Shown: positions 1 to 9,229, numbered from the stretch's first letter. The stretch: 64,000 bases of DNA from Fictibacillus solisalsi (GCF_900103485.1 NZ_FNHW01000002.1:248001-312000); one strand, 5' to 3'. The notes: a model not told the origin generated them from the sequence alone. Program-made: numbers and translations.

Positions 1-597
1 GCTGGAAAGAGCACGTTGCTGAAAACCGTTTCCGGTCTGTTAAAGCCAAAACAGGGTAAGATCATATATGAAGGCAAACCCATTAACGGAAAAGCCGTAC
101 AAACCATCGTAAAGCAGGGGATTTCCCATGTGCCCGAGGGAAGAAGAGTATTTGCCAACATGACTGTGGAAGAGAACCTGCAGCTCGGAGCTTTCCTTCG
201 CAAGGATAAAGAAGGGATCAAGCAGGATCTTGAACGGGTATACGAGCTGTTTCCGCGTCTTCTGGAGCGGCTGAAACAACAGGCAGGAACGCTGTCAGGG
301 GGGGAGCAGCAGATGCTCGCCATGGGCCGTGCCTTAATGGCAAAGCCGCGATTGCTGCTGCTTGATGAGCCATCGATGGGGCTTGCACCTCTCCTGGTCA
401 AAACCATCTTCCGAATCATTGAAGAAATCAACAAAGCGGGAACCACGATTCTCCTGGTGGAGCAAAATGCGAATTTGGCACTTTCCATCGCTAACCGGGC
501 ATACGTCGTGGAGACTGGCAGGATTGTCCTTTCTGGTGATGCGGCAGAGCTGACGTCAAGCGAGCAAGTGAAAATGGCATATCTGGGTGGTCATTAG
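1..597 (+). CDS. livF: Branched-chain amino acid ABC transporter ATPase LivF (5' end missing)
   Basis: The frame is open from base 1, so the start lies upstream of the window. The first residues, AGKST, are the end of the Walker A loop. The ABC signature LSGGEQQ is at about residues 98-104 of the visible part and the Walker B LLLLDEP at about 118-124. The switch region reads LVEQNA rather than an ordinary H-loop, which is typical of LivF. LivF is one of the two cytosolic ATPases of the Liv (HAAT) importer for leucine, isoleucine and valine. About 30-40 residues are probably missing. Other liv genes would be expected upstream. A terminator-like hairpin follows, so this is probably the last gene of its operon. 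Confidence 0.92.
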   Translation, partial: AGKSTLLKTVSGLLKPKQGKIIYEGKPINGKAVQTIVKQGISHVPEGRRVFANMTVEENLQLGAFLRKDKEGIKQDLERVYELFPRLLERLKQQAGTLSGGEQQMLAMGRALMAKPRLLLLDEPSMGLAPLLVKTIFRIIEEINKAGTTILLVEQNANLALSIANRAYVVETGRIVLSGDAAELTSSEQVKMAYLGGH

Positions 598-610
598 GCC
601 ATTTATTGGA

Positions 611-640
611 CAAACCGGTTCCTTGTGAACCGGTTTTATC
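611..640 (+). terminator. Terminator after livF
   Basis: A perfect 9-bp stem (AAACCGGTT at 612-620 with AACCGGTTT at 628-636) is followed by a short T-rich tail. The tail is weak, so termination may be partial. Confidence 0.6.
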
Positions 641-749
641 GTACTTCCCGGCAACAGGAGGGGGGAAACCTTACCCCCTTTTCTTGTGCGGCATGCAATT
701 GTAACGTTATAATTCACAAAAAAGCTCTTTTGGCGGAGAGGAGGACAAA

Positions 750-2948
750 ATGAAGTATTGGTTATACCGGCTGGCGGCATCGGACCCGGGCAGGAAACGG
801 CTCCGTACGGCGAGTAAAGTGACACTGAGTGTAATCAGCTCAGTAGGGGTTATGCTGTCGTTCGTTTTAAACGCTGGCGGCCAGGTTACCGCTGCGATTT
901 TTGCAGGAGTAATCGGAATGATGGGGATTCTGGTGGTGAACGATGATACCGAAAAAGAGAAGAAGGCAACGACACTGCTAATTGGAATCTCCAGTGCGTT
1001 CTCTGTTACTTTTGGCTCCTTACTGGCAAAATGGGGCTTTGCAGCTGACTTTTTTCTTCTGTTAGTCGTTTTCCTTGCACTGTATCTTCAGCGGTTTGGC
1101 AGCCGGTACTTTTCCATTTGCATGATCGCTTTTATGTCCTTTTACTTTGTCACCCTATTAAAGGTCGGCTTTCCCCAGGTTCCATCGCTTCTGTTATCGA
1201 TCCTGACGGGAATCACCTTTGCCTATTTATATAATTTCATTCTGATTAGGGACAAGCCGGATGAAGTGCTGAAACGGTCGATGGACTCCTTTCATATTCA
1301 GGCCAATTTAACACTTTACCTTGTCAGTGATATTGTCAGGGATATCAATCTTGAAAAGAAGAGACTCGCCAATTTGGACCGCAATGTACAAAAGCTTGGA
1401 GATTACGCACGGGTAGTATCCAATGAGCTGGGTTCTACCGATCCTGGATGCATTTGGCCGGGACTGAGTACAAATCAAATGCGTTTGTATATATTTGATA
1501 CCGCCATGCTGATGGAAACGCTGTCTCCGACCATCCGCCGGTTAAAAGAACACAATGCGCTCCAAAACAAAGCTATTCGTGCCGCGCTATTGCAGGTCAT
1601 TCAATCCATCCGTGAGGCAGAAGTTCTCAATACCAATCAGATGCATCACCTGGAAAATGCAGCAGCGAGTGTGCAGTCACTGCGCAGTCTGCTCAGAACA
1701 CTTAAGCCGGATGAAACGAACCGGGAATGGCTATATCTGATACGCAGGCTGGAGTCGATTGCCAACCATATTATTGATGGTGCATTCGAGCTTCAGCAGT
1801 CTCTGCAGAAAGAGAATAAACAAAACAATCCGGATGCGGTCAAAGAGGATGATAATGAAGAGGAAAAGAAAAATGAAGAAGAGACAGGAATTCGGCCGAC
1901 AACAAAAAAAGCGATCCAGGCCGTCATCGCTGGAGGGTTAGCCATTTTGGCCGGGCATCTGTATTCACCTGCACATCAATATTGGATACTGCTTTCGTGC
2001 TTTGTTGTCCTTCTTGGGACTGAAACGGTGGGACGTACACTTGTTAAGGCCCTGCAGCGGAGCGTGGGTACCTTTTTGGGAGCGATTGCCGGCTTTTTGA
2101 TTGCCCTTTTCTTAACAGGCATACAAGATGTTATCGTCCTTTTCTTTTGTGTTTTCATGGCCTTTTATTTGCTTCCTGTTTCGTACACGTTGATGATGTT
2201 CTGGATTACGATGCTGTTGGCATTGATGTACGATATCCTTCTTGGAGGCATTACCGAACAGGTGATGGCTGCCCGTGTGAGCGATACCATCGCAGGAGTG
2301 GGACTGGGTTTTATTGTATCAGCCCTTATTTTTCCACAGAAAACGAGAGATAAAGTCACTACCTCAACCACCGATTACCTAGATGCATTAAAAGAGTATG
2401 TGAACCGCTATATCGATCGTTTTAACAAAGAACATACTGACTATAACCTGGCAGATCACGCCCTGGAGCTTGATCAGCTGCTTCAGACCCTGATTACAGA
2501 TGCAAGTCCGTTGTACAGGGGATGGTTCGGCCGTACCGGTCTTCAACAGCAATTAACCGTTTTAACGGCAACGAACTTCTATGCCAAGCAGCTTGTGGCT
2601 TCTTCAACAAGAAAGAGCCAGCTCAATACGAACAGCAAGTTTGGAGAGCTGCTGGATCATGTTCAACGCTCGCTGTCTGGCAATATCGAAGCGCTCAGCT
2701 CAGCCGTCAAAGGGGAAAGCCAGGTTCGTATTGTCGATTTGGAAAAAGAGCGCGAGCAGCTCGAACGAATTCCCGAAGAGTCCAAATCCAGCGAACAGGA
2801 TATGATTAATCATCTTCGTCTTCTTCATAACATCCACTATGTTTGGAGAATTAATGAGTCGATCGTTTATTTAGCCAAACAGCTTGGGGCAGAATCTGAA
2901 AAAAGTGATCAAAACGCAGCGGGGGAGCGCGGGGCTGCACAATTGTAA
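750..2948 (+). CDS. FUSC-family (aromatic acid exporter-like) membrane protein
   Basis: This 732-residue protein has two membrane blocks of closely spaced hydrophobic helices, at about residues 25-165 and 380-530. They are separated by a long polar coiled region that contains an acidic run around 365-380, and a long cytosolic tail follows. The arrangement is that of the FUSC superfamily (fusaric acid resistance, YccS/AaeB-like), whose members are proposed to export aromatic acids or other small compounds. The substrate cannot be read from the sequence. The start is supported by a GGAGAGGAGG site 5-8 nt upstream of the ATG. The gene lies between two terminators and is probably monocistronic. 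Confidence 0.8.
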   Translation: MKYWLYRLAASDPGRKRLRTASKVTLSVISSVGVMLSFVLNAGGQVTAAIFAGVIGMMGILVVNDDTEKEKKATTLLIGISSAFSVTFGSLLAKWGFAADFFLLLVVFLALYLQRFGSRYFSICMIAFMSFYFVTLLKVGFPQVPSLLLSILTGITFAYLYNFILIRDKPDEVLKRSMDSFHIQANLTLYLVSDIVRDINLEKKRLANLDRNVQKLGDYARVVSNELGSTDPGCIWPGLSTNQMRLYIFDTAMLMETLSPTIRRLKEHNALQNKAIRAALLQVIQSIREAEVLNTNQMHHLENAAASVQSLRSLLRTLKPDETNREWLYLIRRLESIANHIIDGAFELQQSLQKENKQNNPDAVKEDDNEEEKKNEEETGIRPTTKKAIQAVIAGGLAILAGHLYSPAHQYWILLSCFVVLLGTETVGRTLVKALQRSVGTFLGAIAGFLIALFLTGIQDVIVLFFCVFMAFYLLPVSYTLMMFWITMLLALMYDILLGGITEQVMAARVSDTIAGVGLGFIVSALIFPQKTRDKVTTSTTDYLDALKEYVNRYIDRFNKEHTDYNLADHALELDQLLQTLITDASPLYRGWFGRTGLQQQLTVLTATNFYAKQLVASSTRKSQLNTNSKFGELLDHVQRSLSGNIEALSSAVKGESQVRIVDLEKEREQLERIPEESKSSEQDMINHLRLLHNIHYVWRINESIVYLAKQLGAESEKSDQNAAGERGAAQL

Positions 2949-2992
2949 CAGGTCTTCGGGCCGGAACCCTGTTCAGGGGGATACTTACCGTT

Positions 2993-3024
2993 GCAGTATT
3001 GGCATGTCCGATACTGCTTTTTTC
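2993..3024 (+). terminator. Terminator after the FUSC gene
   Basis: GCAGTAT (2993-2999) pairs with ATACTGC (3011-3017) and is followed by a run of about seven T. Confidence 0.75.
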
Positions 3025-3082
3025 GCGCACGGATGGTTGCCACCAGCGTGTTTAGAATTCTTTCCTGGCGTTCTTTTGCAGT

Positions 3083-3346
3083 TTAAGATTCCAGGACATG
3101 CCACTCAATCAGATAGCGTTCAACAGGAACAGGTGGTGAATCGGCAGGATTTTCAGAAACGCAATAATAACCGATTCTAAGGCCTTCCTCTTTTCGGCAA
3201 ATAAAAAAAGTCGGGTTTTGTTCACAAAACCCTTCAATGGTAAACAAAAAAACATTCCCTTCCGCCGGCTGCTCCAACGTGTCTATTTGCTCCCGCTGCA
3301 TGAGGCGGGACAGCCAGCGGACAGCCTGCGCCTTGGAAGATTTCAT
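3083..3346 (-). CDS. Small hypothetical cytosolic protein
   Basis: An 87-residue protein of unknown function with no signal peptide or membrane segment. The basic N-terminal part (KSSKAQAVRWLSRLMQRE) looks helical, and the middle has short beta-like stretches (NVFLFTIEGF, PTFFICRKEEG). A GTG at 3352 is also in frame. I prefer the ATG at 3346 because the AGAGAGG site is then about 9 nt upstream; it would be only 3 nt from the GTG. The gene is single and points toward the FUSC gene. I do not recognise a family. Confidence 0.55.
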   Translation of the reverse strand: MKSSKAQAVRWLSRLMQREQIDTLEQPAEGNVFLFTIEGFCEQNPTFFICRKEEGLRIGYYCVSENPADSPPVPVERYLIEWHVLES

Positions 3347-3548
3347 ACGCACGATCCTCTCTTTTATATTTTTTACTAGAATGAAAGAACTAGATAGTTA
3401 TCAAGAAATTTCGACATATTGTGCTAAAGTTCCTTTGTTTTTGAAAAGTTGACCTCACTTTATTTTTAAGGGATTTTTAAAACTGAAGGAAGGGAGTCAA
3501 AAGATTTTAAAGAAAAATAAAGTAATACATAGTAAAAGGAGTCTTGTT

Positions 3549-4496
3549 ATGAATATTATCGATTTTCATTGTGATGCATTGTTAAAATTATATGAATCAA
3601 ATGGCACGTTAAGCTTCGCCTCTGCACCTGAACTGGAAACAAACAAAGAGAGGCTGAAGCAGGGAAAGGTGAAAATCCAATGCTTTGCCATTTTCATTGA
3701 GCCTGAAATTCCTTCTGATCAAAAATACCAGGCGGCACTGGGGCAGGTCGATTTGTTTTACAGTGAGGTATTAAGGAAAAATCCGGAGATGAAACATATT
3801 CGCAGCTGGGAAGAATTTGATCATCTTAAGGATGGAGAAATCGGGGCGATGCTTACGCTTGAAGGCGTTGATGCCATTGGCAATGACCTGTCCAAACTGC
3901 ATATCCTCCATCAGTTGGGCGTAATGTCAGTGGGGTTAACCTGGAATACAGCGAACCTGGCGGCTGACGGGGCTGGTGAGCCGCGGGGAGGCGGCTTAAC
4001 ACTGTTTGGGAGGGATGTCGTCCGGTTCCTCAATCAGCATCAAATGTTAACCGATGTTTCCCACTTAAGTGAGATGGCTTTTTGGGATGTTATGGAGACT
4101 GCAGACTATCCTTTTGCGAGCCACTCCAATTCCAAAGAACTTTGTAATCATCCTCGTAATCTGACGGATGACCAGGCAACATCCATGTTTGAAAGGGGCG
4201 GCACGATCCACATGGTGTATAATCCGCCGTTTATTAACACAGATCAGTATACAGCCACCATATCTGATTTGATCAGGCATATTGACCGTTTCTGTTCACT
4301 TGGCGGCGTTAATCAGATTGGGCTTGGTTCGGATTTCGATGGAATATCCACGTTTATTACCGATTTGGAGAACGCCGCGAAAAGTCAAAATCTGATAAAC
4401 GAACTGTTAAAGCATTACAGTGAGGAGCAGGTGCGAGGGTTTGCGTTCGACAACTTTATGAATCACCGTCCGCCTTTAAGACAAGCACGAAAATAG
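3549..4496 (+). CDS. Membrane-dipeptidase family (M19) metallodipeptidase
   Basis: The 315-residue protein has the M19 (renal dipeptidase) metal ligands: H7-x-D9 in IIDFHCD, E105 in LEGVDAIG, H172 in DVSHLSE, H192 in FASHSN, and the downstream SDFDG loop. The family hydrolyses dipeptides, including some D-residue or Pro-containing ones, with a binuclear zinc centre. No signal peptide is present, so it should be cytosolic, as in other Bacillaceae members. The start has a good site (AAAGGAG) about 7 nt upstream. The C-terminus (FMNHRPPLRQARK) is slightly divergent from the usual NFLRV-type ending, but the domain is complete. Confidence 0.88.
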   Translation: MNIIDFHCDALLKLYESNGTLSFASAPELETNKERLKQGKVKIQCFAIFIEPEIPSDQKYQAALGQVDLFYSEVLRKNPEMKHIRSWEEFDHLKDGEIGAMLTLEGVDAIGNDLSKLHILHQLGVMSVGLTWNTANLAADGAGEPRGGGLTLFGRDVVRFLNQHQMLTDVSHLSEMAFWDVMETADYPFASHSNSKELCNHPRNLTDDQATSMFERGGTIHMVYNPPFINTDQYTATISDLIRHIDRFCSLGGVNQIGLGSDFDGISTFITDLENAAKSQNLINELLKHYSEEQVRGFAFDNFMNHRPPLRQARK

Positions 4497-4568
4497 GTCC
4501 ATGCAGGAAATAGATACTGCGTAAACGAAATGGTAGGAGAACGAATCCTTAAAATGGAAGGTGATTCT

Positions 4569-5324
4569 ATGGAAGAACGTGCAGTGCAGTATCCGGTCCT
4601 GAAAGAAGGGAAGCCGTTTTATTTTGAGGGGAGCCAGGTGGGAATCCTGGTGATTCATGGGTTCACCGGGTCCACTCAGAGCATGCGTCCATTAGGCGAG
4701 GCATATGCAGAAAAAGGGTATACGGTCTGCGGTCCAAGACTGAAGGGACATGGGACACACTATGAAGATATGGAACAGACGACATACCAGGACTGGATTG
4801 CTTCAGTTGAAGAAGGGTATGCCTGGTTACAGGAGCGATGTGACACCGTTTTTGTGACCGGACTGTCGATGGGGGGGACGCTGACCCTTTATCTTGCTGA
4901 AAAATATCCCGACATAAAGGGGATTATTCCCATCAATGCGGCAGTGGATATCCCCAGTATGGAAGAGATGAATACCGCGAAGGAACCACGGTTTCTCGAT
5001 GCCATCGGCTCGGATATTAAAAAACCGGATGTAAAGGAACTTTCATATGAACGAACACCGCTACAGTCGGTTAAGGAAATATTGAAGCTGATGGATGAGG
5101 TCAGAAACAGGCTGGATCGTGTAACATGTCCGGCATTCATTTTTGTTTCGGAAACCGATCACGTGGTTCCGCCGCTGAATTCCCAGCTGATTCTGGAACA
5201 AATTTCTTCGAAAGAAAAGACGTTGCAGTATATGTCCGAAAGCTATCACGTCGCAACCCTTGATTATGATCAAGGAATGATTATTGAAAAAACGCTGAAA
5301 TTTCTGGAAAAACAGTTATCCTAA
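4569..5324 (+). CDS. Alpha/beta hydrolase, Est30-like carboxylesterase
   Basis: About 251 residues. The nucleophile elbow GLSMGG is near residue 94, the acid is in SETDHVVPP, and the catalytic histidine is in SYHVATLD. The oxyanion motif HGFTGS is near residue 30. Length and motifs fit the thermostable-type carboxylesterases of Bacillaceae (Est30/YvaK-like), which act on short- to medium-chain acyl esters. Earlier in-frame ATGs exist at 4530 and 4554. The ATG at 4569 is chosen because AAGGTG lies 5 nt upstream and the resulting length matches the family. The gene follows the dipeptidase by about 70 nt and ends at a strong terminator. Confidence 0.85.
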   Translation: MEERAVQYPVLKEGKPFYFEGSQVGILVIHGFTGSTQSMRPLGEAYAEKGYTVCGPRLKGHGTHYEDMEQTTYQDWIASVEEGYAWLQERCDTVFVTGLSMGGTLTLYLAEKYPDIKGIIPINAAVDIPSMEEMNTAKEPRFLDAIGSDIKKPDVKELSYERTPLQSVKEILKLMDEVRNRLDRVTCPAFIFVSETDHVVPPLNSQLILEQISSKEKTLQYMSESYHVATLDYDQGMIIEKTLKFLEKQLS

Positions 5325-5335
5325 AAGACAGGAAG

Positions 5336-5365
5336 GATCGTGCAGGCATGCACGGTCTTTTTTTT
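5336..5365 (+). terminator. Terminator after the esterase gene
   Basis: A 9-bp stem with one G-T pair (5336-5344 with 5349-5357), a GGCA loop and eight T. Confidence 0.9.
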
Positions 5366-5419
5366 AGAGCTTAAGCATCTGGAGAGAGAAGCTGGGCGGT
5401 TAGGCCTATTAAATCCGCA

Positions 5420-5734
5420 TTGATAATCTTGCTCTATCATTCTATTTTTCTAAGTATTGGAAATGGGGGAAGTAGCAAACTATCACCGAAAGAAATTTAT
5501 GAGTATCTGTTCGTAAACAGCAGGCTGCTCAGTGATGCAGAAGAGGGTTTCGTTTATCCGGGAAGACCAAGGCACCCCATCGGGAATCCCGATGCTATCG
5601 GAAGCGTGGTTTATATGAACTGTTACCTAGCTTATATATTCACACGCAGGGCTGGACAGATATGTCAGGATTCTCTTAGACAGATGCCTGTTTCCAAAGG
5701 ACATTCAAGAGCAAAGAAGAGAAGCGTGAGATAG
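5420..5734 (+). other. Weak open frame in a probably decayed stretch
   Basis: This 104-codon frame lacks a convincing ribosome binding site. Its protein has no recognisable fold (Ser, Arg and Gly patches, one hydrophobic start). Other frames of the same stretch also give short protein-like runs, for example LYELLPSLYIHTQGWTDM around 5610-5665, which then stop. The 5325-5935 interval therefore looks like eroded coding DNA rather than an intact gene. I cannot name the ancestor. Confidence 0.2.
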
Positions 5735-5792
5735 GATATTTAATCATAAAAAACAAAGGAAAAGGCTAAAAAAAAGGCCAAAAGGGGGAACA

Positions 5793-5915
5793 GTAAGTAT
5801 TAGAATCAAAAAGGGATGGCTAAAAGAAGAAGCACGCAAGATGATATCGTTGCGAAGAGCCATGAATGACAAGCTGATTGAACACATATCTTTAGACAGC
5901 GGCAGCAACTGTTAA
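5793..5915 (+). pseudogene. Small basic ORF without a normal start codon
   Basis: From 5793 the frame reads a charged helical peptide (SIRIKKGWLKEEARKMIS, then LRRAMNDKLIEHIS) and stops at 5913-5915, just upstream of iadA. An excellent GGGGG-type ribosome binding site precedes it, but the codon at start distance is GTA (5793) or ATT (5799), not ATG, GTG or TTG. It may be a small gene that lost its start codon. No family is recognised. Confidence 0.25.
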
Positions 5916-5935
5916 ACATTGGAGGGGACGTTAAA

Positions 5936-7108
5936 GTGCTTACTTTAATCAAAAATGGTGAAGTTTACAGCCCGAACCACATCGGGCATAAGGATATTCT
6001 TCTCACGGGCAGCAAGATTGGATATATACGGAAACAGATTGATGTGCCGGAGGGTTTTGTTCCCATTCAGGAAATCGATGCAACGGATAAACTGATCGTT
6101 CCTGGCTTTATTGACTCACATGTTCATCTTACTGGAGGAGGAGGAGAAGGCGGATTCAGGACCCGTACACCTGAGCTGATGCTTACTGATGCAACCATGT
6201 CAGGAATTACGACAATGGTCGGACTTCTTGGCACAGACGGAACGACAAGAACATTGGAGAACCTTTTGGCTAAAGCTCACGCGTTGGAGGAAGAAGGGAT
6301 CACAACATTTATTCATTCAGGTTCGTATCAGCTTCCCGTCCGGACCATTACCGGGAAAATAGAAGAGGATATCATTTTTATTGAAAAAATTATCGGTGTT
6401 GGGGAAATTGCCATTTCAGACCATCGTTCATCCGTGCCAACCTATGAGGAATTGGTCAAAATCGCAACCGCTGCCCGTAATGGTGGCTTGTTAACAGGAA
6501 AGGCGGGTATTTTGGAGGTTCATATCGGAAGTGGAGAATCAAGGCTGCAACCGATTGAGGAAGTGATTGAACGTACGAATATTCCCATTATGCATTTTCA
6601 TCTTACTCATATTAACCGTACAGAAGATTTATTTCATGACGGTGTAAGATATGCTAAACGCGGAGGATTTGTCGATTTCACAACAAGTACCATTCCGAAA
6701 TTTCTTGAAGAAGGGGAAGTGAAATGCAGTAAAGGGTTGAAGGTCATGCTGGATCAAGGAGTTCCGATTGGCAATATTACGTTTTCATCCGATGGCCAGG
6801 CAAGTCTGCCTATATTTAATGATGACGGAGAATTCAAAGGTTTGCAGGTTGGGAAAGTATCCTCGCTGTTTGAGGAAGTTAAAGATGCTGTGTTAAAGGA
6901 AGGAGTTACTCTCGAAGACGCTTTAAAAGTTATCACCTGTAACCCTTCCCAAGTGCTGAAGCTGAACAACAAAGGATATGTTCACGAAAAGAAAGATGCA
7001 GATCTTGTCCTGTTAAAGAAAGATACCTTGGAAATTGATACGGTTATTGCAAAAGGAAGAATTATGGTTAAAGAGGGAGTCCCTGTTATAAAGGGAACGT
7101 TTCAATAA
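5936..7108 (+). CDS. iadA: Isoaspartyl dipeptidase
   Basis: A 390-residue amidohydrolase that cleaves beta-aspartyl dipeptides formed by isoaspartate damage and protein turnover. The metal site is visible as HVH in DSHVHLTGGGGEGG, followed by the lysine position in the TGKAG region, HFHLTHINR (metal histidines), and the catalytic aspartate in SSDGQAS. The length equals that of E. coli and B. subtilis-type IadA. The start is GTG at 5936 with GGAGGGG about 9 nt upstream. It is cytosolic and sits alone between a decayed stretch and a terminator. Together with the M19 dipeptidase nearby it fits a peptide-recycling theme. Confidence 0.92.
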   Translation: MLTLIKNGEVYSPNHIGHKDILLTGSKIGYIRKQIDVPEGFVPIQEIDATDKLIVPGFIDSHVHLTGGGGEGGFRTRTPELMLTDATMSGITTMVGLLGTDGTTRTLENLLAKAHALEEEGITTFIHSGSYQLPVRTITGKIEEDIIFIEKIIGVGEIAISDHRSSVPTYEELVKIATAARNGGLLTGKAGILEVHIGSGESRLQPIEEVIERTNIPIMHFHLTHINRTEDLFHDGVRYAKRGGFVDFTTSTIPKFLEEGEVKCSKGLKVMLDQGVPIGNITFSSDGQASLPIFNDDGEFKGLQVGKVSSLFEEVKDAVLKEGVTLEDALKVITCNPSQVLKLNNKGYVHEKKDADLVLLKKDTLEIDTVIAKGRIMVKEGVPVIKGTFQ

Positions 7109-7127
7109 AGTATTAGCAGAAAGAAGA

Positions 7128-7161
7128 AAGGGTTCTGTCGGGAAAACCTGACAGAACCCTT
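7128..7161 (+). terminator. Hairpin terminator after iadA
   Basis: Perfect 12-bp stem, 7128-7139 (AAGGGTTCTGTC) with 7150-7161. The tail is poor in T. Confidence 0.7.
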
Positions 7162-7179
7162 AATATTTCCCTGAAACCT

Positions 7180-7203
7180 CGATTATTCCCTCGGAAATAA
7201 TCG
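7180..7203. other. Second perfect hairpin downstream of iadA
   Basis: CGATTATT (7180-7187) pairs with AATAATCG (7196-7203), loop of eight. It stands 18 nt after the iadA terminator and has no T tract. It could belong to the 5' region of the aspartokinase transcript or be a second 3' hairpin. Confidence 0.4.
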
Positions 7204-7372
7204 AAATCCAGCAAAATATTTCCTGGTATGACTAAATAATACTTAATCTAGTTTACCTGGTATGGACATTTGTTCTCTCTGAATGGAAAAACTTCTTGCA
7301 TCTTGTTTCAAAACGCGCAATAATAAGAACTAAATTTTAGCGGATAAATTCCAACAGTAGGGGATGTTAACA

Positions 7373-8734
7373 ATGAAAGTAGTAAAGTTCGGCGGTTCAT
7401 CTTTGTCATGTGCGGAACAGGTAGCAAAGGTTTTTCAAATCGTGGTTTCCGATCCGGAACGAAAAGCTGTGGTGGTATCAGCACCAGGAAAGAGGGATGC
7501 AGATGACACCAAGGTGACGGATCTTTTAATAGAATGTGCCGCTTCCTATTTACAGGGAAAAGAAGACAATGAGGCGTTTGAAGCCATAGTTGGCCGATAT
7601 AAAAGCATCGCTGAAGATCTTCAGCTGCCTGGAGAGGTCGTGGAAGGCATTCATGCCAGCCTTCTGAAGCTGTTAAACAGTGACCGCAGCAACCCAGAGA
7701 AGTATATGGATGCTGTGAAGGCTAGCGGAGAAGATAATAATGCCAAGCTCATCGCTGCCTATTTTCAGTTCAAAGGAGTAGAGGCCTCGTATGTGAATCC
7801 GAAAGATGCAGGTTTGCTCGTCACAGACGAGCCGGGAAATGCACAGCCGCTGCCCGAAACCTATGAGTCTCTTTACCGGCTGAGAGAACATGCGGGCATC
7901 GTGATCTTTCCAGGATTTTTCGGATATAATGAGGAAGGGGAAATCGTGACTTTCTCCCGCAGCGGTTCGGACATTACAGGATCGATCCTTGCCAGCGGGA
8001 TGAGAGCTGATGTTTATGAGAACTTTACGGATGTGGATGCCGTCTATTCTGTCAATCCAAACATTATTCGCCAGCCAAAGGAAATCACCGAGATTACGTA
8101 CAGGGAAATGAGGGAGCTCTCGTATGCGGGGTTCTCGGTCTTCCATGATGAAGCGCTTATGCCAGCTTTCAAGGCAGGAATTCCCGTTAATGTAAAAAAT
8201 ACAAATCAGCCTGATAAGTCTGGTACGATGATTGTGAAGGAGAGAAAGCTTTCAAACGGGTCGGTGATTGGGATCGCGAGTGATGATGGATTTTCAAGCA
8301 TCTATGTCAGCAAGTATTTATTAAACAGGGAAATTGGATTTGGCCGCCGGCTTCTCAATATATTGGAAGACTTTCATTTGTCTTTTGAACATATGCCATC
8401 AGGAATTGATGACATCTCCATTATTTTAAGGCAGCATCAGTTAAGCGAATCCGTCGAAAAACAAATTGTTCAGCGTATTAAAGAAGAACTCCATGCTGAT
8501 GATGTAAAAGTGCAAAGAGACCTGGCATTGATCATGATGGTTGGAGAAGGAATGAGGGAATCTGTCGGTACAGCGGCAAGGGCTTCAACCGCACTGGCAA
8601 GAGCCGGTGTTAACATTGAGATGATTAACCAGGGTTCATCGGAGGTCAGCATGATGTTCGGTGTAAAAGCAGGAGATGAAAGAAAAGCGGTTCAGGCGAT
8701 GTACGAGGAATTTTTTGCTGGGGTGACGGTTTAA
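7373..8734 (+). CDS. yclM: Aspartokinase III (monofunctional aspartate kinase)
   Basis: The 453-residue protein starts with the KFGGSS nucleotide-binding motif. An amino acid kinase domain (about 1-290) follows, with SRSGSDITGS and FTDVDAVYSVNP, and then two ACT domains, the second around 385-450. The length matches B. subtilis YclM (ThrD), the threonine/lysine-responsive isozyme, rather than LysC-type alpha/beta enzymes. It phosphorylates aspartate, the first step to lysine, threonine, methionine and diaminopimelate. An ATG at 7364 is in frame, but the AGGGGA site fits the ATG at 7373 with about 9 nt spacing. No lysine riboswitch is visible upstream; feedback through the ACT domains is expected. 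Confidence 0.9.
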   Translation: MKVVKFGGSSLSCAEQVAKVFQIVVSDPERKAVVVSAPGKRDADDTKVTDLLIECAASYLQGKEDNEAFEAIVGRYKSIAEDLQLPGEVVEGIHASLLKLLNSDRSNPEKYMDAVKASGEDNNAKLIAAYFQFKGVEASYVNPKDAGLLVTDEPGNAQPLPETYESLYRLREHAGIVIFPGFFGYNEEGEIVTFSRSGSDITGSILASGMRADVYENFTDVDAVYSVNPNIIRQPKEITEITYREMRELSYAGFSVFHDEALMPAFKAGIPVNVKNTNQPDKSGTMIVKERKLSNGSVIGIASDDGFSSIYVSKYLLNREIGFGRRLLNILEDFHLSFEHMPSGIDDISIILRQHQLSESVEKQIVQRIKEELHADDVKVQRDLALIMMVGEGMRESVGTAARASTALARAGVNIEMINQGSSEVSMMFGVKAGDERKAVQAMYEEFFAGVTV

Positions 8735-8740
8735 TAGATT

Positions 8741-8781
8741 CATAAAAAGAACAAAACAGAAGCTGTTTTGTTCTTTTTATG
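8741..8781. terminator. Bidirectional terminator
   Basis: A perfect 19-bp stem (8741-8759 with 8763-8781) carries A-rich and T-rich ends, so it can serve both the plus-strand aspartokinase and the minus-strand membrane protein gene. The stop codon of the latter (8777-8779) lies inside the stem. Confidence 0.9.
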
Positions 8782-9220
8782 TCCAAAGCTGTGGCTTGGC
8801 TACCATGAACCAAAGCATGGAGAGCATCAGCGCCAGGTAAATCCAAATCGTTCTTTTCAGCTTGGATGTAAGTTCGGCCCGTTGTTCTTCCGGGTCTTGA
8901 AATCTTCGGATCGTAGGGGAAAAGGCCCTTGCCAAAAAATACAGAGAACAAATTAGTATGACAATGGTGGTTAGCAGCCAGGACGTGGTCCATGAACGTT
9001 TTGTGATCCATACGAGGAGAACACCGGTAACCACGACTACGTGGCCCGCATGCTTTGCCAGCCGAACGGCAGCCCTAAACGTATCCAGATATGCCTCCTC
9101 ATGGCCTGGACCTGCCCCCTCTAATTTTTTCAGTAAAGGCAGAAGAATGAAAAAAGGGCCGACCGACAGTATGACACTAAATATATGAAGATATAACAAA
9201 AAGGGATATACCAGATTCAT
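8777..9220 (-). CDS. Small four-helix membrane protein (DUF2269/CopD-like)
   Basis: 147 residues with four predicted membrane helices (about 5-27, 55-75, 80-97 and 125-143), conserved-looking histidines (H12, H57, H60) and a polar loop RFQDPEEQRAE. The pattern resembles the DUF2269/CopD-like four-helix families, in which histidines may bind haem or metal. Function is unknown. It is the last gene of the minus-strand set ywbE, ASCH protein, membrane protein, 9 nt after the ASCH gene, and ends in the shared terminator. The ribosome binding site is modest (GAGGA, about 13 nt from the ATG). Confidence 0.7.
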   Translation of the reverse strand: MNLVYPFLLYLHIFSVILSVGPFFILLPLLKKLEGAGPGHEEAYLDTFRAAVRLAKHAGHVVVVTGVLLVWITKRSWTTSWLLTTIVILICSLYFLARAFSPTIRRFQDPEEQRAELTSKLKRTIWIYLALMLSMLWFMVAKPQLWT

Positions 9221-9229
9221 TTATTGCTG

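Noticed and set aside
7109-7363. Lysine riboswitch or T-box before aspartokinase
   Set aside because: Only two hairpins are present; no conserved lysine-aptamer blocks or T-box sequence (AGGGTGGNACC) can be found.
8646-9011. 121-codon minus-strand frame overlapping the end of aspartokinase
   Set aside because: It spans the bidirectional terminator and overlaps two real genes in other frames.
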